Shown: in pieces, positions 1-5,454 of the stretch
How positions within the stretch are numbered: position 1 is the first letter of the stretch
Layout of the letters: each line of letters begins with the position of its first letter
Notes under the pieces: model-generated
The model's database searches: none
Seen by the model: the letters and a program-made list of their open reading frames with translations, nothing else
What the model was told of the DNA's origin: nothing
Assembly: GCA_012799115.1 (NCBI GenBank)
Contig: JAAZLY010000174.1
Location: 1 to 5,454 of the forward strand
Length of the DNA stretch: 5,454 nt
Direction of reading: 5' to 3'
DNA from: Bacillota bacterium
Lineage (GTDB): Bacteria; Bacillota; Limnochordia; Darwinibacteriales; Darwinibacteriaceae
Program-made: the position numbers and the translations under genes

Positions 1-2
1 AC

Positions 3-131
3 CTGGTCATTCTTCATTATGGGGAGCAAATGCAGGATCCAGATCATCCCATCAGTCGCCAGGTTGAACTTCTTCAGGAGGTCTTTAAAGACCTAGAAGC
101 ACGTTACAAAGAGGAAAAACGCAAGAACTGA
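3..131 (+). CDS. C-terminal fragment of an unrecognised protein (5' truncated by window edge)
   Basis: This reading frame is open from the first bases to a TGA stop at 129-131 and gives the last 42 residues of a protein whose start lies outside the window. The other two + frames have stops within this stretch (a TAG at 94-96 and a TGA near 65). The tail is hydrophilic. It opens with a short hydrophobic stretch (LVILHYGEQ), then a DPDHP turn, then a long charged segment rich in Glu and Lys that looks helical and ends in KRKN. I do not recognise the family and assign no function. Two hairpins with T-runs follow within about 150 bases, so the gene most likely ends its own transcription unit and is not part of the transporter operon. 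Confidence that it is coding is moderate, because only 42 residues are visible. Confidence 0.55.
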   Translation: MVILHYGEQMQDPDHPISRQVELLQEVFKDLEARYKEEKRKN

Positions 132-183
132 TTGACTTTTGGGTAGCGATTGATCATGCTATTTATCTTACTTTGCATATAAG

Positions 184-231
184 ACACCCGTCTTGTCTAG
201 CTTAGTTAAGCAACGGCAGGACGGGTGTTTT
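184..231 (+). terminator. Rho-independent terminator 1 of a tandem pair, downstream of the unknown gene
   Basis: A 12-bp stem is formed by ACACCCGTCTTG (184-195) and CAGGACGGGTGT (217-228), with one T-G wobble. The loop region can fold a small inner stem (GCTT 200-203 with AAGC 208-211). The T-run is short (TTTT at 228-231) and followed by CGCG, so the tail is weaker than ideal. Position 53 bases after the upstream stop codon fits an end-of-gene terminator. Confidence 0.75.
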
Positions 232-235
232 CGCG

Positions 236-279
236 AAGCGCCAAAGAGGAAGTCATGTAGATTTCCCTTGGCGCTTTTT
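236..279 (+). terminator. Rho-independent terminator 2 of a tandem pair
   Basis: AAGCGCCAA (236-244) pairs with TTGGCGCTT (268-276) in a perfect 9-bp stem. The pairing can continue inward through the AGAGGAA / TTTCCC arms with one or two bulges. The stem is GC-rich at its base and is followed by a T5 run (275-279), the classic intrinsic terminator form. It starts four bases after the T-run of the first hairpin, so the pair acts as a double stop insulating the transporter operon from the upstream gene. Confidence 0.75.
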
Positions 280-334
280 GCTGCCCTTGGAAGGATGGAA
301 CCCCCTTAATGTCTCTTATTAGCATTAATAAAAT

Positions 335-385
335 CGAAATTTCGTTCATTTCACGTCATGCAAGGGTTAAGGTTTCGCTCTTTTC
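335..385. promoter_or_regulatory. Candidate regulator-binding region: palindrome plus direct repeat upstream of the operon promoter
   Basis: CGAAATTTCG at 335-344 is a perfect 10-bp palindrome. TTTCGTTCATTTC (340-352) and TTTCGCTCTTTTC (373-385) match at 11 of 13 positions and lie 33 bp apart, about three helical turns, so both would face the same side of the DNA. The second copy ends just before the presumed -35 position. This layout is what activator or repressor half-sites can look like, but no known operator consensus was recognised and the repeats are AT-rich and short. The binding role is inference. Nothing else was seen in 280-388. Confidence 0.25.
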
Positions 386-388
386 GGA

Positions 389-417
389 TGGCATACGAAA
401 GGAACAGCCTTTATAAT
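389..417 (+). promoter_or_regulatory. Candidate sigma-70/sigma-A promoter for the transporter operon
   Basis: A perfect TATAAT -10 hexamer sits at 412-417. With a 17-base spacer the -35 position is TGGCAT (389-394), a poor match to TTGACA, so the promoter probably depends on an activator or is weak. No TGn extension sits directly before the -10. Transcription would start near 424, after the two terminators and about 145 bases before the binding-protein start. It is the best promoter match seen between the upstream gene and the operon. Confidence 0.45.
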
Positions 418-423
418 GACGAG

Positions 424-569
424 GAGACTAGGGTTTGTCCAGGAGAGGAGGGAGTGTCGGCGTCTAACCCTTTACAGTAAAGCAAGGCATTGTTTTTCGG
501 ATACTAGTTAAGGAAAATCTGTGCTCAGTGGATCCTTCTTTCGGGACCAACTATTTGAGGAGGGTAATT
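424..569 (+). promoter_or_regulatory. Presumed 5' leader of the operon mRNA
   Basis: If transcription starts near 424, the mRNA has an untranslated leader of about 145 bases. It contains a 6-bp inverted repeat, AGGGTT (430-435) and AACCCT (466-471), enclosing a purine-rich AGGAGAGGAGGGA stretch (441-453). A weak hairpin, TGG-TCC (529-535, one bulged A) with GGACCA (544-549), lies just before the ribosome binding site. No known riboswitch or T-box core was recognised. No convincing terminator was seen inside the leader, so a transcription-attenuation mechanism is not supported. Confidence 0.3.
557..564 (+). promoter_or_regulatory. Ribosome binding site fixing the binding-protein start at GTG 570
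   Basis: GAGGAGGG lies five bases before GTG 570. This strong Shine-Dalgarno match at good spacing favours GTG 570 over the in-frame GTG at 528, which has no such site at the right distance and would put extra residues before a normal signal peptide. Confidence 0.8.
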
Positions 570-2165
570 GTGAAAAAGTTCTTAATGCTATCTCTTGTTG
601 GATTGCTCTTGCTAAGCCTTTTGGCGGGTGGAGTATTGAGTTCCCCTGTATATGCTGGGGAAAAGATCTTGCGCCGTGGTGGAGATTTTGGCGCCGATGG
701 ACACATTGACGCCATGAAGTCTACGTTCGGCCGCGTTTCCATGCCTTATAGACACGTTGTAGAGCCCCTCATGGGTCAGCGTCCTTTCACGTACGAAATG
801 TACCCCTTGTTGGTTGTCGACATCCCAACTGTTAGCGATGACGGCCTCACCTATAGCTTTGAACTTAAGCGGGGTATCAAGTTCTCTGATGGACAAGAGT
901 TGACTTCTGCTGACGTGGAGTACACCTTCAATACTTTCTTTGATCCCGCTACAAACTGCCTTAACACCTGGATGATTGACTTTATCTTAGGTGCCAAGGA
1001 AATGATGGAAGGTAAAGCGGATTCTTTAGCAGGCTTTAAGGTAATTGATGACTATCGATTCGAGATTACACTAGAAAGCCCATATGCCGCGTTTCCAAGA
1101 GCGCTAGCCAATGACTACCTGGGTATCGTGCCCAAGGGCGCCCACTCGGCCGCTGGCGATAGGTGGGGCATTGATATTCTTGTAGGTACAGGTCCTTACA
1201 CGCTCGAGAGCTTTGATCCTACTACCAAGATCGTCTTTGCAGCTAATCCTAACTACAACCACAATGTCTATAACGGTCGCACCCTCAAGGCTCGGGTAGA
1301 CAAAGTTGAGTTCTATAACATGGACGAGAACACTCGCTACTTGGAGTTTGAAGTGGGTAATCTCGACCATACACCACTCGATTTAACGATGGCCCAAGAG
1401 TACTTGAATAGACCTGAGTACGCTGAGAATGTACAGATTGAAAACGGCCTTTCCCAAATGTTCTTTGTCATGAATAACAGCATGAAACCCTTCGATAACG
1501 TGAAGGTTCGTGAAGCTGTGGCCTATGCTTTCGACAATACCAAAATCGCTGAGATCTTCTTTATGAATCTTTGGCCAGTAGCCAACACCATCTTACCAGA
1601 GGGTGTCCCTGGTCACGACGACTTTGCTGGTTATGAGTACAACCCAGAAAAAGCGAAACAGCTCCTAGCTGAGGCTGGTTATCCCAACGGTATCGAGTTT
1701 GAAATGACCGTATCGGGTACTGGTATTGCCTATCACCTCTTGCAGATTATGCAACAGGACTTTGCGGAATGTAATATGTTTACCACAATTGATCAAGTAG
1801 AAAGCGGCGTGTGGTTCGACAAGCGGTCCACTGGTAATGTTCAGTCCTTCTTAGGTACCTGGGGCCCAAGCTTCCCGAATCCCGACACGTTCCTCTATGG
1901 ATTCTTCCATAGCAGTTCTGCCGATTTCCTGTCCACAGGTCATCGCAATCCAGAGTATGATGCCAAAGTTATGGCCGCAAGAGCGATCACAGATCCAGAT
2001 GAGGCTCAAGCAGTATATAACGAGCTAGAGCGCTACCTAAGCCGCGAGGCCTTTGTGGCTATACCTGGTTTCAATCAACCTAGTGTATTCCTACTTCAAA
2101 GCAGAGTGACCGATGTCGTAGATGGCGCACAAGACGGTCTGCTGTTCGCTGGTCTTGCAGACTAA
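570..2165 (+). CDS. dppA: Extracytoplasmic substrate-binding protein of a peptide-type ABC importer (SBP family 5, DppA/OppA-like)
   Basis: This 531-residue protein captures the ligand outside the membrane and hands it to the DppB/DppC permeases. Starting at GTG 570 gives a textbook signal peptide: KK, a long hydrophobic core, then a probable signal peptidase I site after VYA (residues 27-29). There is no lipobox cysteine. Family 5 (SBP_bac_5) landmarks follow in order: DDGLTYSFELKRGIKFSDG (90-108), ADVEYTF (114-120), GTGPYTL (206-212), NPNY (226-229), VKVREAVAYAFDN (311-323) and NPEKAKQLLAEAGYPNG (358-374). Length and domain order are normal for the family, and the frame is intact to TAA. 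Two cysteines remain in the mature part (130 and 401). It leads the operon, and a stable hairpin after its stop may make it more abundant than the permeases. Whether the ligand is a dipeptide, oligopeptide or another small molecule is not readable here, so the symbol denotes family only. Confidence 0.92.
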   Translation: MKKFLMLSLVGLLLLSLLAGGVLSSPVYAGEKILRRGGDFGADGHIDAMKSTFGRVSMPYRHVVEPLMGQRPFTYEMYPLLVVDIPTVSDDGLTYSFELKRGIKFSDGQELTSADVEYTFNTFFDPATNCLNTWMIDFILGAKEMMEGKADSLAGFKVIDDYRFEITLESPYAAFPRALANDYLGIVPKGAHSAAGDRWGIDILVGTGPYTLESFDPTTKIVFAANPNYNHNVYNGRTLKARVDKVEFYNMDENTRYLEFEVGNLDHTPLDLTMAQEYLNRPEYAENVQIENGLSQMFFVMNNSMKPFDNVKVREAVAYAFDNTKIAEIFFMNLWPVANTILPEGVPGHDDFAGYEYNPEKAKQLLAEAGYPNGIEFEMTVSGTGIAYHLLQIMQQDFAECNMFTTIDQVESGVWFDKRSTGNVQSFLGTWGPSFPNPDTFLYGFFHSSSADFLSTGHRNPEYDAKVMAARAITDPDEAQAVYNELERYLSREAFVAIPGFNQPSVFLLQSRVTDVVDGAQDGLLFAGLAD

Positions 2166-2178
2166 TTGACACAAGTGC

Positions 2179-2219
2179 GAGAAAGCATTGAGCCTGCTAC
2201 GCTAGCCCAATGCTTTCTC
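2179..2219 (+). other. Intercistronic hairpin between binding-protein and permease genes
   Basis: GAGAAAGCATTG (2179-2190) and CAATGCTTTCTC (2208-2219) form a perfect 12-bp stem with a 17-base loop. It starts 13 bases after the binding-protein stop and lies 60 bases before the permease start. No T-run follows (CTTATCAG), so it is not a standard intrinsic terminator. In comparable operons such hairpins protect the 3' end of the binding-protein transcript from exonucleases or cause partial termination, raising the ratio of binding protein to membrane components. That role is inferred here. Confidence 0.7.
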
Positions 2220-2279
2220 CTTATCAGACCGATCGTTGTGGTCATCAAGCAAGAATTTTCCAGAAGGTGGGACTGACTC

Positions 2280-3212
2280 ATGCTCAAGTATGCGATGGAG
2301 CGTATCCTGCAATCTTCCTTGGTATTACTAGGAGTGACGCTCATCACTTTTATTCTCCTCAATGTTGTTCCCGGCGATCCTGTTTTGATCATGTTGGATC
2401 AACGGGCCGACCAGTTGACTATAGACCGAGTACGCCATGAACTGGGAATTGATCGCCCTCTCCCAACACAGTACTTTGAGTTTCTCAAAAATGCAGTGAG
2501 GGGTGATCTGGGAACATCCTTTTTCAAGAAGCGTCCGGTAACTGAGCTTCTCTCAAGCGCCTTTGGTGCCACAGCTAAGCTTGGTCTTATGACTCTGGCT
2601 GTGTCACTATGCATGAGCATCCCCATGGGTATTTTGGCAGCTGTCTTCAGGGGTTCCATTATTGATAGGGCCATCATGTTTCTAGCCATGCTCTTTATGT
2701 CTCTACCCAGCCTCTGGCTGGCCATGGTGTTTCAGCTCATTTTCGGGGTGTTCTTGGCGGCTTTGCCCATCTCAGGTTCGGAGACCATGAGACACTATAT
2801 TCTCCCTGTAGCCATTTTAGCTATCGGTTATGCTGGGGGAGCTTCTCGTCTGATTCGAAACAACGTTATTGATTCCTTGGGACATGACTTTGTCACGACA
2901 GCTCGCTCCAAAGGCGTTCCGGAATTCTTCGTCGTTATGCAGCATGTCTTGAAGAATGCTGCCATACCCATCGTCACTTTGATCGGTATCCAACTTCGTT
3001 CTGTTCTGGGCGGGGCGATGATCATTGAAACCATTTTTTCGATGCATGGCTTAGGACGCTTGGCGATTGATGCCATTAATACCCGGGATATGCCCCTGAT
3101 CCAAGGTAATGTGGTCTATACGGCCACGGTGTTTGTCGTAATCAACCTAGTCGTGGACCTAGTCTATGGACTGCTCGATCCACGGGTACGGCTAGCAGGA
3201 GGTGAGAGCTAA
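2280..3212 (+). CDS. dppB: ABC importer permease, DppB/OppB family
   Basis: This 310-residue inner-membrane protein is one half of the transport channel. Its N-terminus (ERILQSSLVLLGVTLITFIL) is the family's first membrane helix, followed by the conserved VPGDP segment and an extracytoplasmic loop with the ELGIDRPLP and GDLGTSF signatures. Further hydrophobic segments lie at roughly 97-120, 131-163, 168-186, 226-250 and 275-300. The cytoplasmic coupling (EAA) motif is TTARSKGVPEFFVVMQHVLKN (206-226) followed by AAIPIV; it contacts the ATPases. The C-terminus ends in the usual LLDPRVRL. Length is typical and the frame intact. A ribosome binding site (AAGGTGG) lies about nine bases before ATG 2280. 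The gap after the binding-protein gene is the largest in the operon (114 bases). Downstream it shares one base with the next permease (TAATG at 3210-3214), implying translational coupling. Dpp, Opp and Nik permeases cannot be told apart by eye. Confidence 0.92.
   Translation: MLKYAMERILQSSLVLLGVTLITFILLNVVPGDPVLIMLDQRADQLTIDRVRHELGIDRPLPTQYFEFLKNAVRGDLGTSFFKKRPVTELLSSAFGATAKLGLMTLAVSLCMSIPMGILAAVFRGSIIDRAIMFLAMLFMSLPSLWLAMVFQLIFGVFLAALPISGSETMRHYILPVAILAIGYAGGASRLIRNNVIDSLGHDFVTTARSKGVPEFFVVMQHVLKNAAIPIVTLIGIQLRSVLGGAMIIETIFSMHGLGRLAIDAINTRDMPLIQGNVVYTATVFVVINLVVDLVYGLLDPRVRLAGGES
3197..3204 (+). promoter_or_regulatory. Ribosome binding site of the second permease, inside the end of dppB
   Basis: AGGAGGTG lies seven bases before ATG 3212, within the last codons of the preceding gene. 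It supports ATG 3212 over a second in-frame ATG at 3257, which also has a weaker purine-rich site (GAGGAAGTGG) in front of it. Confidence 0.75.
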
Positions 3213-4120
3213 TGATTCTCTTTAGAAACCGGACCAAGCTCTATGAGGAAGTGGGCATGGCTGATGTCTTGAGAGATACCGGCCTCTATAAGGATGCTTG
3301 GCGGAGGCTAAAAAGGTCACCAGCTGCCCTTGTCGCCATGGGTTTTATTGGTTTTGTTGTCTTCTTAGCGATTTTCGGTCCCTATTTGACGCCACATGAT
3401 CCAAACCTAGGCAATCTAATGGTCAGGTTGAAGCCACCTTCAGCAACCCATTGGTTCGGCACAGATCAGTTAGGGCGGGATGTTTTCTCCCGGGTCATAG
3501 CAGGGACACGGATTTCCCTTTTCATTGGTGTGGTGGCTGAACTTATTGCTTTGACCATCGGGGTTATCATGGGAACCATCGCAGGGTTCTTTGGAGGATG
3601 GGTGGACAAGCTCATCTCTCGACTGATCGAGATCCTAAGTTCATTCCCTTTTCTCCTTTTTGCCTTAGCCATTATGATGGTTTTGGGACCAGGTATTATC
3701 AATATCTTTATTGCCATTGGGCTTCTTAGCTGGACTAACGTAGCTAGGCTCATCCGCGGCCAAGTGATGCGCCTAAAAACGAGTGAGTATGTTATGGCAG
3801 CCCGGGCTGCAGGAGCTAACGAACTCAGTATCATTTTCAAGCACTTGATTCCAAATTGCATGTCTACCATCATCGTTATTCTAACCATGGATATTCCAGG
3901 GGCCATCATGACAGAAACCTTTTTCAGTTACATCGGAATGGGCGTTCGTCCGCCCCATGCCAGTTGGGGAAAGATGCTGTCGGAGTCTCGCATGTACATG
4001 CGGACAGCACCAACTTACAGCATTTTCTCTGGGCTTCTGCTTATGCTGACTGTTTTGGCTTTCAACACCTTTGGTGATGCATTGCGTGACGCACTGGATC
4101 CCAGGTTAAAGAACAAGTAG
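3212..4120 (+). CDS. dppC: ABC importer permease, DppC/OppC family
   Basis: This 302-residue membrane protein forms the second half of the channel with DppB. A cytoplasmic N-terminal tail carries the DAWRRLKRSPAA segment typical of the OppC N-terminal domain, followed by the first membrane helix (about 39-59) and FGPYLTPHDP. The family signature HWFGTDQLGRDVFSR begins at residue 80. More membrane segments lie near 96-123, 137-160, 215-240 and 270-295. The EAA coupling motif is EYVMAARAAGANELSIIFKH (192-211), followed by LIPN. The segment FFSYIGMGVRPPHASWGKML matches the family's SFLGLGvqPP..WG block, and the C-terminus ends in ALDPRL. No truncation is seen. Start ATG 3212 overlaps the dppB stop by one base. 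A start at 3257 would shorten the tail by 15 residues and cannot be excluded, but the first has the better ribosome binding site. Confidence 0.92.
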   Translation: MILFRNRTKLYEEVGMADVLRDTGLYKDAWRRLKRSPAALVAMGFIGFVVFLAIFGPYLTPHDPNLGNLMVRLKPPSATHWFGTDQLGRDVFSRVIAGTRISLFIGVVAELIALTIGVIMGTIAGFFGGWVDKLISRLIEILSSFPFLLFALAIMMVLGPGIINIFIAIGLLSWTNVARLIRGQVMRLKTSEYVMAARAAGANELSIIFKHLIPNCMSTIIVILTMDIPGAIMTETFFSYIGMGVRPPHASWGKMLSESRMYMRTAPTYSIFSGLLLMLTVLAFNTFGDALRDALDPRLKNK

Positions 4121-4127
4121 GGGGTGA
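4120..4127 (+). promoter_or_regulatory. Ribosome binding site fixing the DppD start at GTG 4133
   Basis: GGGGGTGA, beginning at the last base of the dppC stop codon, matches the ideal GGAGGTGA at seven of eight positions and lies five bases before GTG 4133. The in-frame GTG at 4124 lies inside this site and has no good site before it, so the later GTG is preferred. Confidence 0.65.
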
Positions 4128-4132
4128 AACAC

Positions 4133-5134
4133 GTGCACGAAAACACATTGCTAGAAGTAAACAACTTGCGCACCCACTTCTTCTTGGAAAAGGGAGTCTT
4201 AAAAGCGATTGATGGAATTTCGTTTCGTGTCGCCAAGGGAGAGACCTTGGCCCTTGTGGGTGAATCGGGATGTGGTAAGAGTCTGACCGCAGCTTCCATC
4301 ATGGGTCTTGTGCCATCCCCGGGAAAGGTCGTAGATGGTGAGATTCTCCTTAATGGGGAAGATCTTCTGCAAAAAACCCAAAAGGAAATGCGCCAAGTTC
4401 GTGGTTCACGTATCACCATGATCTTTCAGGAACCGATGACGGCCCTCAACCCCGTCTTTACGATTGGGTGGCAAATTATGGAGCCCTTGCGGTATCATCG
4501 CAAAGATCTTACGAAGGCCGAAGCGAAGGAGCGGGCGATCGAACTTTTAGATCTTCTGCGGATTCCCCTTCCTAGACAGCGCTTTCATGAATACCCCCAC
4601 CAGCTTTCTGGCGGGATGCGCCAGCGGGTCCTTATTGCTATGGCCTTGGCTTGCGATCCTGATCTCCTAATTTGCGATGAGCCCACCACAGCTCTAGATG
4701 TTACTGTGCAGGCTCAAATCCTGGACTTGCTCCTTGAGATTAAGGAAAAGCTCGGCACAAGCATCATTATGATCACCCACGACTTGGGTGTGGTTAGAGA
4801 AATCGCCGATCGGGTGGCCATCATGTATGCAGGGAAAATCGTGGAAGAAAACTCAACCCATGAGGTTTTTAATCAGCCCCGTCACCCTTATACCGAAGCG
4901 CTGCTCAACTCCGTGCCCCGAATCGTCCAGGGAGAGCGACAAGAAGAGTTGTACCAGATTCCCGGTATGGTGCCAAATCTGCTAAAGACACACCAGGGTT
5001 GTCTCTTTGCACCTCGCTGTGACTACGCCAAGGAACTCTGTTTTGGGGTTACGCCCGAAGAACATCTGGTTCTCGGTGGTCTAGTGGCCTGCAGGCGATA
5101 CAGTGAGGAGGTGGATCTTCGTGAGCTCAACTAA
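4133..5134 (+). CDS. dppD: ABC importer ATPase, DppD/OppD family, with C-terminal four-cysteine oligopeptide domain
   Basis: This 333-residue cytoplasmic ATPase pairs with DppF to power import. All catalytic parts are present: Walker A GESGCGKS (43-50), Q-loop Gln99 in IFQEPMTALNP, signature LSGGMRQR (158-165), Walker B LLICDEP (178-184) with catalytic Glu183, D-loop ALD, and switch His216 in MITHDLG. The C-terminal oligopeptide/dipeptide extension begins around HPYTEALL and carries cysteines 290, 296, 303 and 320 in the pattern C-x5-C-x6-C-x16-C. From what I recall of Dpp transporter structures, such a set holds a [4Fe-4S] cluster; here that is inferred from spacing alone. Length is normal. 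The start is taken as GTG 4133 from the ribosome binding site; GTG 4124 would add three residues. Twelve bases separate it from dppC, and its 3' end overlaps the next ATPase by 14 bases in another frame. Confidence 0.93.
   Translation: MHENTLLEVNNLRTHFFLEKGVLKAIDGISFRVAKGETLALVGESGCGKSLTAASIMGLVPSPGKVVDGEILLNGEDLLQKTQKEMRQVRGSRITMIFQEPMTALNPVFTIGWQIMEPLRYHRKDLTKAEAKERAIELLDLLRIPLPRQRFHEYPHQLSGGMRQRVLIAMALACDPDLLICDEPTTALDVTVQAQILDLLLEIKEKLGTSIIMITHDLGVVREIADRVAIMYAGKIVEENSTHEVFNQPRHPYTEALLNSVPRIVQGERQEELYQIPGMVPNLLKTHQGCLFAPRCDYAKELCFGVTPEEHLVLGGLVACRRYSEEVDLRELN
5106..5113 (+). promoter_or_regulatory. Ribosome binding site of the second ATPase, inside the end of dppD
   Basis: AGGAGGTG lies seven bases before GTG 5121. 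It is a near-perfect Shine-Dalgarno sequence embedded in the last codons of dppD, and it decides the start of a gene whose 3' end is missing here. Confidence 0.8.
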
Positions 5135-5454
5135 CAACACGATTCTATACGTCAACGATCTTTGCACACACTTTCCCGTACCGAAAAAGAGTTACTTTGA
5201 AAAACAGCAAACGGTAAAAGCGGTGAACGGGGTGAGCTTCGCCCTTAACGAAGGAGAAACCCTAGCCGTCGTAGGCGAATCAGGGTGCGGCAAGACCACC
5301 CTTGGGCTGACTGTCATGAAGTTACTGGAACCTACATCAGGGCAAATCTATTTTCGGGATCAGAACATTACAGATTACAGCAGAAAGCAAATGCGCCCCT
5401 TGCGGATCGACATTCAGATGATCTTTCAAGATCCGTATGCTTCCCTTGACCCAC
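5121..5454 (+). CDS. dppF: ABC importer ATPase, DppF/OppF family (3' truncated by window edge)
   Basis: The frame is open from GTG 5121 to the end of the window, giving the first 111 residues of the second ATPase. It begins MSSTNNTILYVNDLCTHFPV, the usual DppF/OppF opening. An insert rich in Lys and aromatic residues (KKSYFEKQQTVKAVNGVSF) follows, as is common in DppF before the AVNGVSF strand. Walker A GESGCGKT is at 52-59, and the Q-loop (IQMIFQDPYASLDP, Gln103) lies just before the edge. Signature, Walker B and C-terminal parts would lie beyond. PYASLDP after the Q-loop is characteristic of the F-type ATPase and separates it from DppD (EPMTALNP). The start overlaps the end of dppD by 14 bases in a different frame, suggesting coupled translation and equal amounts of the two ATPases, as expected for a heterodimer. 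Confidence 0.92.
   Translation, partial: MSSTNNTILYVNDLCTHFPVPKKSYFEKQQTVKAVNGVSFALNEGETLAVVGESGCGKTTLGLTVMKLLEPTSGQIYFRDQNITDYSRKQMRPLRIDIQMIFQDPYASLDP

Noticed and set aside
132..183. Promoter-like TTGACT (132-137) and TATAAG (178-183) after the upstream gene
   Set aside because: The spacing is far too long, and a transcript from here would run straight into the terminator at 184.
416..511. A 31-codon frame starting ATG 416
   Set aside because: Its start codon overlaps the -10 box, upstream of the expected transcript start, so it would not be in the mRNA from that promoter. It has no ribosome binding site.
528..569. N-terminal extension of the binding protein from GTG 528
   Set aside because: It has no well-placed ribosome binding site and would add 14 residues before a normal KK-plus-hydrophobic signal peptide. 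GTG 570 has GAGGAGGG at five bases.
521..709. A 62-codon + strand frame starting GTG 521, with an AAGGA six bases upstream
   Set aside because: It overlaps the signal peptide and N-terminal part of the binding protein in another frame. Its product, rich in Trp and Cys, looks like an off-frame translation, and the binding protein has the far stronger evidence.
3466..3909. A 147-codon minus-strand frame inside dppC, and other long minus-strand frames within the operon genes
   Set aside because: They lie opposite strongly recognisable permease or ATPase genes. Their products show no family features and they lack convincing ribosome binding sites, so they are off-strand shadows.
1..5454. CRISPR arrays, insertion sequences, tRNA or rRNA genes, attachment sites, defence or toxin genes
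   Set aside because: No regular repeat-spacer pattern, transposase, terminal inverted repeats, tRNA-like cloverleaf or rRNA segment was seen. Nearly all of the window is accounted for by one transporter operon.

Overview
The window holds most of one peptide-type ABC importer operon (Dpp/Opp family), all on the + strand, in the order substrate-binding protein, permease B, permease C, ATPase D, ATPase F. The last gene runs off the right edge. The tail of an unrelated, unrecognised gene lies at the left edge. Strong AGGAGG-type ribosome binding sites, GTG starts in three of the five operon genes, base composition near one half GC by eye, and protein sequences of bacterial Opp/Dpp type suggest a Firmicutes-like bacterium. 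The binding protein has a signal peptide without a lipobox cysteine, which is unusual for a one-membrane Gram-positive and leaves a diderm or early-branching lineage open. Species cannot be read from this window.

Layout: 3-131 is the C-terminal end of an unknown gene. Two tandem hairpins at 184-231 and 236-279 end that transcription unit. 280-569 is a non-coding control region: a short palindrome, a near-perfect 13-bp direct repeat, a consensus TATAAT box at 412-417, and a leader of about 145 bases with a possible stem and a doubtful 8-codon leader ORF. 570-2165 is the binding protein. 2166-2279 is a spacer with a perfect 12-bp hairpin and no U-tract. 2280-3212 and 3212-4120 are the two permeases, joined by TAATG. 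4133-5134 and 5121-5454 are the two ATPases, overlapping by 14 bases.

Working together, the secreted binding protein would capture a short peptide or similar ligand and deliver it to the DppB-DppC membrane channel, and the DppD-DppF pair would hydrolyse ATP to drive import. Substrate specificity (di- or oligopeptide, nickel chelate, sugar oligomer) cannot be decided from the sequence.

I found no novel system. This is an ordinary, intact transporter operon. The points worth a second look are the missing lipobox, the hairpin between binding-protein and permease genes, the repeat-bearing control region and leader, and the four-cysteine tail of DppD.
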